NCBI GenBank assembly: GCA_027919835.1
Contig: JANVFP010000045.1
Location: forward strand, 186,001 to 250,000
Length of the DNA stretch: 64,000 nucleotides
Direction: 5' to 3'
Source: Lentinula raphanica
Taxonomy: Eukaryota; Basidiomycota; Agaricomycetes; Agaricales; Omphalotaceae
The position numbers and the translations under genes were made by a program. This document shows positions 44,298-55,049 of this stretch, piece by piece (position 1 is the first letter of the stretch; the number at the start of each line of letters is the position of its first letter). The notes below the pieces were generated by a model. The model saw only the letters and a list, made by a program, of their open reading frames with translations, did no database searches and was not told where the DNA came from.

Positions 44298-44921
44298 TGT
44301 GTTGTAGCCGAAAAAACAAGTTCGAGCTAAGTTAAAGTAGCCTGGAGGAAGAGAGAGCCTTGGTAAGCGCCTGCCTGCCAAAAATTGGAAGCGCCCATTT
44401 GGTTCTCACGACAGAAACCTCTTTCGGAGTCCAATTAGCAGCAAGCACACAGTGTATCCAGGCTTGAGTTTTGGAGAACAGACTGCTGTTAGCTGCGTGT
44501 CAAGCATACTACTTAGATACGCTCGAGAGTATTTGCAGTAAAATCCGGCACATGTGATTCATAGGATAAGATAGTAAGGCGATAAGAGGCCGGCATGGGC
44601 GCCGGCAGAGTTTCTCACTGCCGAGAGTTTGGCGCCCATCCTTTCTCATTTCCTGCCTCTCATCGTCGCGCTCTTCTTCGTCGGACCCACCCGCCCACCC
44701 AGTTTACAGCCTGATCAGGCTCCAGGCTTGCTTCTCTGCGCATTTGTTGCCCACCCGCGCGGGGCCAAGCCCCAGGCAAACTCACTCATATAAATATTCT
44801 CTTACTATTCATAATATACAACCTGGACTCGAATAGCCGAACACCTATCTTATCCCGAGCCGGCTGCAAATAGCTATAGTCTCAGCGCCTATAAAGTCTA
44901 CTCACGCCTGATCCGAGTGCA
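44298..44921. promoter_or_regulatory. Divergent promoter region between clf1 and the IND1-like gene, with a GC-rich hairpin
   Basis: About 620 bp separate the two start codons. ATGGGCGCC (44596-44604) is repeated as its exact reverse complement at 44632-44640, with a nested inner pair GGCAG/CTGCC, forming a 45-bp imperfect hairpin. 44750-44775 is GC-rich (CACCCGCGCGGGGCC). No experimental element can be named. Confidence 0.4.
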
Positions 44922-46662
44922 ATGCTACCACGACCATGGTCAAGAAACATAACACGAAATTTATTCACTCCGTCCCTTTCAAGAAACCATGAGAATCCTC
45001 TCGTGAGTCATTACTCTTGTCCTTACGGTACACGCGAACTGTTCATGTATCCTTACCATCCAGCTTTCCTAGGGTCTTCCTTTGAATAACGCTCGTGTAC
45101 CTCCTCAAATCCCTCGCAGAGGTCCCATAAGCGGAGGCTTGCCGCCTAAACGCAAAATACCGAACGTCAAACATACCGTACTGGTCTCTAGCTGTAAGGG
45201 AGGTGTTGGAAAGAGCACGATCGCTAGTATGTGAGTCCACCCATGTAAACAGATGAAGGTTATTTATATCAGATGTCCTTAGCCAATCTTGCAGTATCAC
45301 TATCCCTCCTTCCACAACGTCTACGTGTAGGAATACTAGACCTTGATGTGTTCGGTCCTTCTATTCCGACGCTCATGGGCTTGAAAAATGTGGAAGAACC
45401 TGGTTTGACACAAGGCCAGTCCTCTCCTTGTCGTTCCATAAATCTTCGTAATGACACACTGCACCTGCGAAACAGCTGGCGCCTTGATACCAATCACGAA
45501 CCACGGTATACCAACCATGTCAATGGCATATCTTCTACCACCTGCTCCGCAATCCTCATCTTCCTCGTCGTCAAACCCAGACTCGGAGCCACCGACGAAT
45601 GAAGATACACCAGTCGTCTGGCGTGGTCTCATGGTGCAAAAAGCTGTACAACAGCTTTTGTTCCAAACCGACTGGTCCGCTGCCCAAACTGCCTCCTCGG
45701 GCCTCGATGTACTTGTCGTAGATCTACCTCCAGGTACAGGAGATATTCCACTCAGCGTCGGTCAGCTGGTTGATGTTGATAGTAAGTTGTTCATCTCTTC
45801 ACAACCTTTTACTATTCACCAATTCCTGCAGGTACCATAATCATCACAACTCCTGATATCCTTTCTCTCTCTGACGTCCGACGCGGCGTCGCCATGTTTC
45901 GTAAACTCGAGATGCCTCTCACTGGACTTGTGATCAACAACTCCTACTTCATATGCCCAAACTGTACCGAGCGACACTATCTATTCGGTGGCAACCCCAA
46001 TGACGAACAGAATATGTTCGCCAAAGGAGTACAAGCGATGGGAATGGGAGGCGATAAAATAGTAGGAGAACTTCCGCTCGTCGTGGATGTTGGGAGAGGC
46101 GGTGAAAAAGGGATACCGTACGCTTTGAGCGGTAGAGGAGATGCAAACACGGACATCGAACAGAACAAGGGACCTTGGATCGACTCCTCCGATGTAAGTC
46201 GATTGCTATGCGATGTTTGTTGCACTTGATTCTAACACAATGGACTCCTAGGTCTTAGTACGCTTGTCACCGAAATACGAACCCATACCAGCCGGCGGGT
46301 CTTATCGCATCTACATTGCGTTCAACCTTGTCGGTCCTAAACACCCGATTGACGAGCGCCTCACGAGGGAGCAGGCCAATGTACCACTCGATGTCGCACG
46401 AGAATTGAAGAGAAAACTCATCAGATCGATGATGAATTTGATGAAGGGAAAGGTCAAGCCTGTTGACGGAAAGACAAAGATGAATATCATCTATCGGGAG
46501 AAATGGAATCCTCCTGAGGGTGGTTATCAACAGTTCACTTACTTAGCCTTCTGGGTGTGGAAAGTGAATGGAAAGGAAGGGTCACACACGGTCTCGTCTG
46601 TTATCGCCCGGAAACGGATACCGATGCCTAGACTCGAACCACTCACTCTGGCAGAGACGTGA
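44922..46662 (+). CDS. IND1/NUBPL-like mitochondrial Mrp-family P-loop NTPase (Fe-S assembly) with an extra C-terminal exon
   Basis: Exons 44922-45002, 45073-45226, 45283-45414, 45476-45781, 45832-46193 and 46252-46662 are frame-consistent. The start gives an Arg/Ser-rich mitochondrial-type presequence followed by HENPL-GLP, a motif at the mature start of IND1 proteins. The deviant Walker A is SCKGGVGKST, followed by GILDLDVFGPSIP, VVDLPPGTGD and the CPNC cluster-binding motif (YFICPNC). IND1 delivers 4Fe-4S clusters to complex I. The intron at 45415-45475 has a GC donor (GCCAGT). The last exon (46252-46662, about 136 codons, YRIYIAFNLVGPKHP ...) is not part of any IND1 I know and may be a fusion or a separate gene. 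Confidence 0.8.
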
Positions 46663-46959
46663 TGAGCGGAATCACTTAGCTTCGCTGACACGTCTGTGCA
46701 AAGTTACTGGCTTGAGTCTAACCAATGCCTGCGTTGGATATGTAGTTAGCCCGAGGATACTTATGTAGTGCGAGTCCGACCCCAGAATCAGAGATGTTCT
46801 ACAATTCGCGAGTGGAACGAAAAGACGACCACTACGACAGGCTATTCAGTTTCAGATGACTCATTCATTGAGTTATGCTAGAACTTGTAGTAAGACCCAA
46901 TCGCGAACGCGTTTCTAAACAATAACATACTATTTGCGTAACGCTACCTTATTAGTTCC
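46663..46959. other. Convergent intergenic region
   Basis: Short 3'-3' spacer; nothing recognised. Confidence 0.4.
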
Positions 46960-49895
46960 TCATTCATCCTCGTCCTCTTCACCCTCACCCGTGACGTTCA
47001 TATCCAATTTTCTCTTCCTCCCAGGCATTTCCTTCCCTGCCCCAAACCCAACCCCAGCCTTCAAGCGTAACATGTCCAAATCCTGCTCTGCCTCCTCCGC
47101 CCACTCAAGGACCAAATGCCTTCCTAGCAAATGCGTATGACGAAGCGCGGCATAAGCATTCTCTGCCTCATGTCTTGACATAAAATCAAGGAACGCAAAC
47201 CCACGACTTCGTGAGTCGAATTTTTTCGGTAGACGGACGGATTTGAGTTGGCCATGAGAACTGGTGAGGAAGGCAATCAGCCTCCGAAAAAAGGACAAGC
47301 GGAAGAGGAACCACATACCCGAATAGATCCCGGATATCCTTCTTTGTCGCCTCGAACGGAACGTTCTTCACGATCATCTTCGTCGTCCGACTCTTCGAAC
47401 CTGCGCTATCTTTGCCCTTCTCTGTATCATCATCTGCACCACGTCCAGCAAACTTGATATGCAACGCATGTCCATCAAGAACGAATCCTTGCATGCTTTT
47501 CATCGCCTTCCTCGCACCCTCTACATCCTTGAATCCGATGAACCCATACCCCATACTCAACTTCCCATCAGGCTTCTTAGGATCCGGCTTCATCTGGACA
47601 CGATCAAACACGAATGAAGGCAAGTTTCTGAACATCTGGTTCAATCTCTCAGTAGTCGTAGAGAACGCCAGATTCTTGACGAAGAGCGTGGTACCCGCAG
47701 ACAACGAAGGGGTTTCCTCGTCTTCATTCGTCGCTTCGGCAATCTGTTCCGGGATTTTGACAGCGTGAGCAGGGATGGCGCCAGGGGTTGCAGAATAGGT
47801 GGCGGATAATGAGGGTGCAGATGCATCGGTGAAGATACCAATGGGGGCTTTCTCCAAATAGATGACAGAATTGCCTAACCGTCGATAAGCCACCGCTCTG
47901 AACCCCCTGCTGGCTTCGTCTGGTTTCTCGAACTCGACGACTGCGATAGTCCCGGCTGGTGGGACCAACACTCGCGAGACAGTCCCATGAGGCTCGAACA
48001 GCTCACGTATCTGAGTATCAGACGTCCCATAAGGTATGTTCTTGACCAGGATTGTTGTATCTGATCGAGCGGTTCGAGGTGACGAGAACGAGGAAAGGAC
48101 AACGCCGTTTGCTTCGAGATAAGCTTTCGTTTCGTTGATGATGTGGGTCTCTGCAAGTGCAAGCTTAACGGCAGGATTGGTGGATGAGGTTGGATCTTCA
48201 GAGTCAGGATTGAGTATATCAGCTTTGGATAAGTTCATTCGGTCGGCGATAGACGAAGCTACAGCGTCGCTCTATGATTCAAATGAGTACATAGGTATAC
48301 CAAAAAGATTGTGCAAAGATACACACATTCATGTACAGCATACTCCAAATAAAATCTTTCCCTGCTGTGGATTTGCGTTTGGCATTCTTTTCGTCTTTGA
48401 GACTCTTTTTTGCGCCTCCGCCTTCTTCAAACTGTGACTTGCCCTTTCGGTCGACTGCCGGAAGAATATGCACCAATCGACCTTGGAAGGATGTCTTGTC
48501 AAGCGCTTCATATGCTGTGACAGCATCGGCAGCTTTTGCGAACGTCACATAGGCAAGGCCTTTCGACTGACGTGTGGACGCATCGACGGGTATATGAACC
48601 TGAAAGTGAAGATCGTGTCAGATATCGTGAAACAGAACTAGAAAGATAGAGTTGAAAATGTCAGAAAATATTTCTACTATCGGATTTCCACAAGAGGATC
48701 AGCATTCTCGAAAGTCTGATGTCCCTATACAGATATTCATCCTCCAGAGAACGAGAGGAAGTCTTAGTCACCTAAACGAAAAGGTGGTCAGCTAATATTC
48801 ATGAGAGACGTGAGCATAGCAATTGAAAGTTCAGAGAATATTTCTACTATCGGATTTCCGCAGAAGGATCAACATGCCAGAAGGTCTGATGTCCCTATAC
48901 TGAAAGCTCATCACGCAAGAAGATAGATATGATATTCACCTATCAAGACGACGATTGAGCTTTTGATAATAAGAGTCGATCAATGAGCGTACACACCTGA
49001 GATAATTCTCCGAATTTTCCAAACAGTGTTGAAAGGTCCGATTCTGTACATGAAAAGGCAAGATTGCGCACAAACAGTCTTGATGTCTGGAGTATAGTGT
49101 CTATCGCTGGATCTTTGGTTTCCTCATCTGCATTCATTTCCAAGTCTAACTGGTCCAAGATGAGCGTACAGTCTTGGAAGTTGAAGAATACATACCGGTT
49201 TTTCCACATTCTGTGATTCGTCTTCATTGTCTGATTGGTGGTAGACTTTTTCTTTAGTATTCTCTGCCATCCTCCGACGCATCCATTCCATGTCTGATAG
49301 ACCTGCCTCAACAACAGGTTCCTCAGGAGGCGTCGATATTGATTCATCCAGCTTCATCGCGCTAGTGGAGGCTTTAGGTTGCACTTCGTTTGACATGAGG
49401 GGCCCTTCCTCGTCTGCATAACATCGAGGAATTCATCCAAGTGAGAATCTTTTTTGGATTTTTCGGCTTTTGTTGTGTTAGAACCCGACGTACGCTTCGG
49501 TTCTGTAGTAGGCCTATGTTCGGTATCGGCGACGTCGACGTCAAGACGCCGTCTTTTGTTTGGCCTAGGTTTTGGGGCATCCTTGAAACCCTAACGACTC
49601 CAAAACAGCAGTCAATAACGCCGGAAAATGCAAAAGCAAGCAACCTCACCTCGACAATGTTCACATATATCCTAGTGGAGTCCACGAAGGTTTTGTCGAA
49701 CCATTCTCTGGCCGCCAGGGCTTCCTCGTTCGTTTTGAATCCAACAAACCCGAACCGTCGAGGGGTACCATCATTCTTGTAAGCGACTGTAACGTCTGTA
49801 AGAGTACCTGCAGGAGCGCCCTTTTGTTCAAAATGTCGCCGAAGGCGATCAGGAGTGACATAGGAAGGGAGATTCTTGACTATAAGACGCGACAT
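46960..49895 (-). CDS. mrd1: MRD1-like multiple-RRM protein for 18S rRNA processing, six exons
   Basis: Minus-strand exons 49650-49895, 49196-49590, 48997-49149, 48327-48599, 47319-48271 and 46960-47260, all open and in phase. RRMs are visible as RNP2/RNP1 pairs: LIVKNLPSYV/RFGFVGFKT at the start; RLFVRNLAFSCT ... GLAYVTFAK split by the long third intron; TTILVKNIPYGT ... IAVVEFE; TTLFVKNLAFST ... GYGFIGFKD; and MIVKNVPFEA ... RGFAFLDF. Five RRMs with KRRRLDVDV and acidic linkers match MRD1 (RBM19 in animals), a nucleolar protein that organises the small-subunit processome. The third intron (48600-48996) is about 400 nt, far longer than its neighbours, and holds two related snoRNA-like sequences. 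No disabling change was seen. Confidence 0.9.
48657..48748 (-). ncRNA. Candidate intronic box C/D snoRNA, copy 2
   Basis: This is the second copy in the same MRD1 intron, downstream in the direction of transcription. Box D is CTGA (48661-48664); box C is degenerate (AGGATGA at about 48737-48743, one mismatch). It shares ATAGGGACATCAGAC and GAAATCCGATAGTAGAAATA with copy 1 while the flanks differ. It has an internal CTGA that may be box D'. Conservation of internal rather than flanking sequence suggests function but is not proof. Confidence 0.4.
48827..48918 (-). ncRNA. Candidate intronic box C/D snoRNA, copy 1
   Basis: On the minus strand, a perfect box C (GTGATGA, 48908-48914) is followed about 75 nt later by box D (CTGA, 48831-48834). 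It lies in the long third intron of MRD1, a ribosome-biogenesis gene, which is a typical host. The sequence between the boxes is strongly shared with copy 2, including the stretch GAAATCCGATAGTAGAAATA just upstream of box D where the guide would be. The rRNA target was not identified. A duplicated intron segment without RNA function is the alternative. Confidence 0.45.
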
Positions 49896-50019
49896 GGGAG
49901 AACATGAGAAAAAAGGTTAGAGAAAAAAATCTGAAAAGGCGCTCGGCCGTTCGGCATGAATTTCTCACACCTCAGCTTTAGCGCGAACGTCGACCTCAAC
50001 GTCGACCAACTCAGCAAAA

Positions 50020-50881
50020 ATGGCATCTAACGTGCTCAGTAAAGAACGAGGCGCGCGAGGGATACCCAAAGCGCCATTTATTGTACGCCTTTATTTCAAG
50101 ATTAGATCCCTGCTGATTTACTAAACTCAGGAAGATGTCGAAAAGCACATCGGAGGTCCAGATGCAGACGTCGAAAAACCGCTCAAAGAAATTCAAGATG
50201 CCATATCGTACGCGACTCTTTGGGTACACCATCTACGCATATCTGATTATTACATCTGGATATTCTACAGGAAGTATCGTTACATGGACTCCAACTTAAA
50301 CCAACGACGATTGGGCTTGGAAGAGAAGATCCCTGACATCCGGAAGACTTTAAGCATGGTGGAGTATCTTCAAGATAGAAGAGTACGTTGTTGAATAATT
50401 GCAAGTCCATCCCAATCTGAAATCCGGCAAATAGGAAGGAAAGAATACTCAATCGGAAGACGACCTCGATGATGATCTCGAAGAAGGATCAAGTTCTAAG
50501 CCCCTCAAAACTACGTTCGAGCTCAATGACACGCTTTTTGCAGAGGCAGAGCTCGAGGATACGGATACGGTATATTTATGGCTAGGTGTGAGTAGATATC
50601 TCTGCAACCTATGATGTACACTCACGATCTGCCTTCTTCAGGCTAACGTTATGCTATCGTACAAACTACCCGCTGCAATACAACTTCTACGGTCAAAACT
50701 CGAATCGGCAGAGGCTAATGTAGCCAGTTTGACAGAAGACCTCGAATTTCTACGAGAACAACTGACAATGATGGAAGTAAATATGGCTAGAGTGTATAAT
50801 TGGGATGTCAAGAGAAGACGAGAACGGAGATTAGCAGAAGAGGCAAGCGGGAAAAGCGCATCCAAAAAAGAGGGTGGCTAA
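50020..50881 (+). CDS. Prefoldin subunit 3 (VBP1/Pac10-like), five exons
   Basis: Exons 50020-50082, 50131-50207, 50271-50382, 50435-50587 and 50642-50881 keep frame. Signature segments are RGIPKAPFI at the N-terminus, EDVEKHIG, KYRYMDSNLNQRR, IPDIRKTLSMVEYL, FELNDTLFAEAELEDTDTVY, LWLGANVMLSYKL and a long C-terminal coiled coil ending in ARVYNWDVKRRR. This is the alpha-type prefoldin fold: two coiled-coil helices around a beta hairpin. Prefoldin is a cytosolic hexamer that hands unfolded actin and tubulin to the CCT chaperonin. About 215 residues, the usual length, with no disabling change. It is divergent from MRD1, with only 124 bp between start codons, so the two may share a promoter. Confidence 0.92.
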
Positions 50882-51520
50882 CTCCAAGTACGTTCACGAG
50901 TAAAGTACATATCTCGTCTATTGCTGAATATCCCATACATCGTCGATCATCAGCGTATCTTAGCCATGCTCACAGGATTTGAGGTTCCGCCACTGGACCA
51001 GCGGGTAAACGATTGCGCATGTGGTTTAGTCCATGCTTGAATACGGCCTTCCATGAGATTCTACCGATATCTCCAGTTCCCACATCGTGTCGATGGATTT
51101 TGCTCAGTCGTATCGCTATGATTAGCCTGGTTAAATCTATCTCAACTGCTGGAACTCCGTATTCCCCCTCAGGCCATGGAACCTGTCCAATGACCATGGA
51201 GTGTAACTTGACACACGAAATTATCTGACCGTCCTTTCGTCATGGGAGTAATTCCGACGTTATTCATATCCTCACCTCACTTCCAATCCATACTTCATGT
51301 TATCCGATTATATCTTGCCGAAAGTGCTTACTTATCGTACTTCCGTCCTCTCATAATTATCTGAGTCATACGATACTTCGGCTAGCCAGAGACGGAGTAT
51401 AAATTGACCAGTTCCTATGTACTTTCTTCTCTTGCGCTCCATCCGCGTTTGTGCTCCCCCCTCCTCAACTTTGGATTCTTCGGCTTCTTCTCATAACCTG
51501 TCCGCTTTCACCGACAAGAA
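50882..51520. other. Intergenic, promoter side of the MFS gene
   Basis: No coding signal. A pyrimidine-rich stretch directly precedes the MFS start, as often seen in fungal promoters. Confidence 0.4.
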
Positions 51521-53147
51521 ATGGCAAGCCATAAAGTAGAACTTCCTTCAGAAGACGCTTCTCCATCTCGAGATTTGAGCATCGTTGATTTTTCTGCCAT
51601 CGGCGACGGTCAGAAAGTGGCCTTGGATGATCTCTACGACGACGACGGGACGGTGGATCCAGTATATCAAGCAAAAGCTCGTATATTGAACAACGCTATC
51701 CAGGAGATTGGTATGGGGAAGTATCAAATATACTTGTTCTGCTGCGCTGGGTTTGGATGGTTCGCGTAAGTTTCGAACGAAGCAGTCTTTAGATGCAAGC
51801 TGAGCTTTTCTTCGCTCGCAGTGATAGCGTTTGGCCAGTGAGGATGAAGTGTTACTCAAAATCGTACAAGAAGCATTGACGAATATTTGCTTATAGCTTA
51901 TCACTGGACTTATTCTTACTCCGGTTATCAACGAATTCAACTTCAACGGTCCATTCCTCACTCTTGCAGCAAACATCGGTCTCCTCGTTGGCGCCATCGT
52001 ATGGAGTTTTGGGTGTGACATCTGGGGTAGAAAGTGCGTCTTTCCTTCGAAGTAACAGACGAAAACTCAACCAACTGCAGATGGTCCTTCAATCTGACCC
52101 TCCTCATCGCTGGGATCTTCGGTCTAGCTGCTGGCGGATCACAGAATTTTGTTACTCTTGCCTCGCTGATTGCTACCCTTGGTGTCGGCGTCGGTGGAAA
52201 TATGCCCGTCGATTCCGCTGTGTTCCTTGGTAAAGACCTTCTCCCGCTTTACTACTGTCAGGTTAGTGACTGACCTTCCCGTCCCTACTAGATCTTGTGC
52301 CCGGGACCCACCAGTACCTCCTGACTGTGATGTCCATATGGTGGTGTTTGGGCCAACTCGTCGTGAGCCTGGTGAGTTTAATAATTACACCTCAATCACG
52401 CTTTAACGTGCTCGTTAGCTCGCATGGCCTCTTATAGCCAACTTCTCTTGCGCCTCCTCTGAAAATTGTACTCGTTCCCAAAACATGGGATGGCGCTACC
52501 TCCTGTTCACACTTGGAGGCCTGACCCTTCTCCTATGGGGCATCCGCTTCTTCGTGTTCAAACTATTCGAGAGCCCACGTTTCCTCGTTGGAATAGGGAA
52601 AGATGCCGAAGCAGTCGAAGTTATACGCAAAATCGCTGACTACAACTCTAAAACATCCAACCTGACTGTAGATCATCTTGTCAAGGCGGGCGGGATGGAT
52701 CCCGAAAAACCGCGCGACGCTCAGAGCGAGCGGAGGGTGTTGAGTGCGAGTTCAGTTCTAGGCTGGAATCATGTCAAGGCTCTTTTCAAAACCAAAAAAC
52801 TTGCATTCTCTACGTCTCTCTTGATATCCTTGTGGGGTAAGTCTTTTGCGATGGCTTCATCTCACGCATGACCTTACGGATACTTGACAGGTATCATTGG
52901 GTTGGCTTCAACATTGTACAATAGTTTCTTGCCATTCCTGCTTGAAAGTCGCGGAAACGCTTTCGGTGACGGTTCTCTGTACATCACATATCGAAACGTG
53001 AGGACCAACATCTACTGTCCTCAATAAACATGAACCCAGCCTGACACTTTACGTTTCTTCGTAGACCTTCATCCTCAGCGTCATAGGCGTTCCTGGTGCT
53101 TTTCTGGCAGGATGGGCCGTTGAACTTCCGAACGAAGGCAAGGCCAC
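51521..53147 (+). pseudogene. MFS transporter (sugar/organic-anion type), truncated after about eight membrane helices
   Basis: Exons 51521-51765, 51822-51837, 51897-52033, 52081-52229, 52292-52371, 52419-52836, 52891-52997 and 53065-53147 join in frame. Typical parts are IGMGKYQIYLFCCAGFGWFA, LITGLILTPVINEFNFNGPF, GCDIWGRK (the MFS loop 2-3 signature), GVGVGGNMPVDSAVFLD, GTHQYLLTVMSIWWCLGQ, NMGWRYLLFTLGG and, after the cytosolic loop, LSVIGVPGAFLAGWAVELPN. The family continues with a GRKG.L.IS-like helix 9, but here the match ends at 53147 and F-box-like sequence follows. About 410 of roughly 550-600 residues remain; everything else is undamaged, so the truncation looks recent. It probably cannot fold without its last helices. 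Confidence 0.85.
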
Positions 53148-53963
53148 TTCCGGCAGAGCATTTCTCAGATGTGCAAATCAAACGTGCGGGAGTTGTTTTG
53201 GTCTGAGTCGGATCCAGACTCGTACAAACTCGCAGAGTTCATGAACTCCTTCCAGAACTTACGCGTCCTCGATATCAGTCGCATGAGTGCTATGCATGAC
53301 GAAAGGGCGCTGATATCCCTTCCATCGGTCCAGGATCTCATCATGTCCATCCACGCTGAGAGCGTGTCTTTGGCGACCTCGATGTCCGTGCCCAAGCTGC
53401 ATACGCTTGTGATACGTCTTGACAATCAGAAGCTGTATCCTGAGTACAGCAAGCACATGAAATCTTTCCTACAGACCCACGCCACCGCTATCAGGACCCT
53501 CCATCTTCTTCCCCCGCCAGGTCCAAACGATCAGACTCCCTTGCAAGATTTTCACACTCTATTTGAAGACTGCGCCTGTTTGGAGACCGTCACATTCCAC
53601 GTGAATTCCACCCCTGACTTTCATCATCCTTCTGTGCGGCGAGTTGGCGTACGTGGTTTGAGCTCGGAGGCCTTCGACAGCAAGACCAACAACGGTAGTA
53701 CGTGCTTGAAGACGCTGGCCGATCGATTGTGTTATCCTTGCTTAGAGACGGTCCGAACCGTTGAATATTTGGTCGAGAATCACATCATCTCTCAAGATCA
53801 CTACATCTGGTGGTGTGAACAGTTCGAGCGTCGAGGCATTGATTTTCAGGACGGAGCAGGTAGCTTCGAGCTTCGTACCATCTCTAGATCTCTTCTCTCT
53901 CTCTTTTCTCCAAACTCTCTCCAAACTCATGTCTTCATCTTCACCACCATCATACACGACTGA
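53148..53963 (+). pseudogene. F-box/LRR gene, 3' half, lacking the F-box
   Basis: In the frame starting at 53148 the sequence begins FRQSISQMCKSNVRELFW and continues NSFQNLRVLDISRM, LPSVQDLIMSI, VPKLHTLVIRLD and FEDCACLETVTFHV, typical of the C-terminal part of Agaricomycete F-box proteins. No F-box or upstream promoter is present, because it directly abuts the truncated MFS gene. Its start fits the break of the 5' half at 41404. The last about 30 codons before the stop (53961-53963) run over a pyrimidine-rich stretch and the first codons of the next gene in another frame, so the natural C-terminus may also be lost. Confidence 0.75.
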
Positions 53964-54637
53964 GGATCAGCATGTACAGGACGTTCAGGGTGCCCAGCCT
54001 TCTTCTTCAGTCAAGAGACGAAAAAGCGGCAAGGAAAAAGCCAAAGAAGTCGACGTGGATTCTGACACTAGACCCGACACGGCTTCCGTCTCACGACGAA
54101 GATCTAGACGCCATTCCTCTCACTCTGCCGATGCTCCAAAGTTGACTCAAGAGCTCATCGAACGCATTGCTCGACAGAGCGTTCGGTCATCAAGATATAT
54201 TAATGCCGACCTACTCAAGCAACTGGCCAAACAGGGTGGACTGCCCAAGGATTTGGCCCAGGAAGGCTTACCGAAGTTCAAGGTGATTACCGGATCCGAA
54301 GCGACGAAGGTTTATGAAAAGACTCTCCGGTGAGCCTTCTGTGTCGTTCGAGGTCTAGTCGCTGGCTGAGCTCTAATCGCGTCTTGCACAGAGAGGATGA
54401 CCGCGCTTCTTCGTTGTCCCATGACTCAAGCAAGAGGAGAGGCGCTCGTCACTTTGAAACACGCCCAATCGTACTCGCTTACCCTGGAATACGAGCAGGA
54501 AGGAAAGTTGTGGATTACTACATGACTTGGAAGGGCAAAACACCGGTACGTGGCTAGCTCTTAATATTTATAGTCGTTTGTCTGACGTTCAGTTGCATCT
54601 TTGGCTGGATATATGCTTTTTCGTAATCCCAGTATGA
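53929..54637 (+). CDS. Basic, Ser-rich hypothetical protein, three exons
   Basis: Exons 53929-54329, 54392-54545 and 54593-54637 join in phase; the ATG follows a pyrimidine-rich leader (TCTCTCTCTCTTTTCTCC), a usual fungal promoter feature. The N-terminal half is low-complexity, with RRKSGKEKAKE and SRRRSRRHSS patches that look nuclear. The middle (LTQELIERIARQ ... LLKQLAKQGGLP) is helical, and the second exon contains RPIVLAYPGIRAGRKVVDYY and MTWKGK, slightly like a chromodomain strand but not enough to call. Predicted about 200 aa. No known family. Confidence 0.5.
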
Positions 54638-55049
54638 ATTTCGTGGGGTTTTGAAAAATTATGCCAAGAATGTTGGCCAACACTCTGTAGACTCTTCATA
54701 TATGCAGCATTACTTAGGATCAATCAACTTCAGTAGGTATTAGACACCGTGAGTAAGAGATCAAGTAGGCAGTAGAATTTTGCACGAAAAGTGACGCTAT
54801 AGCCTATGCATCGAGAACATGAACTACGTGGGGTATGGAACTCGACTCACAAAGCCCACGGGCCACAATGGCAAGTAATAGTATGGAAAGGTCAACCCAT
54901 GTTCAGTTTCCGGTCGTGTCCAAGACCCGTAACTTACAAAACAACCTCAACTCGTTTTGTCGACCTATCCGACGACATCTCGCAGAAATGCCTGCCTATA
55001 AGGAAAGATCTATCTGGATCAATAATTATTCACTGGAACGAGAATCAAC
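54638..55049. other. Intergenic, no gene seen
   Basis: Short frames only. Separates convergent 3' ends. Confidence 0.4.

Larger units (their letters stand above)
41405..53147. other. 11.7-kb displaced block carrying housekeeping genes inside the F-box gene
   Basis: The block is bounded by the broken 5' half (to 41404) and 3' half (from 53148) of what appears to be one F-box gene. It contains, in order, clf1 (-, with two nonsense codons), an IND1-like gene (+), MRD1 (-), prefoldin subunit 3 (+) and an MFS transporter (+) cut at the right edge. The left edge is about 100 bp beyond the clf1 stop. No transposon end, inverted repeat or clear target-site duplication was seen at either edge. Confidence 0.65.

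Noticed and set aside
54392..54545. Chromodomain from the WKGK motif
   Set aside because: Only one strand-like motif resembles it; the aromatic cage residues and the rest of the fold are not visible.
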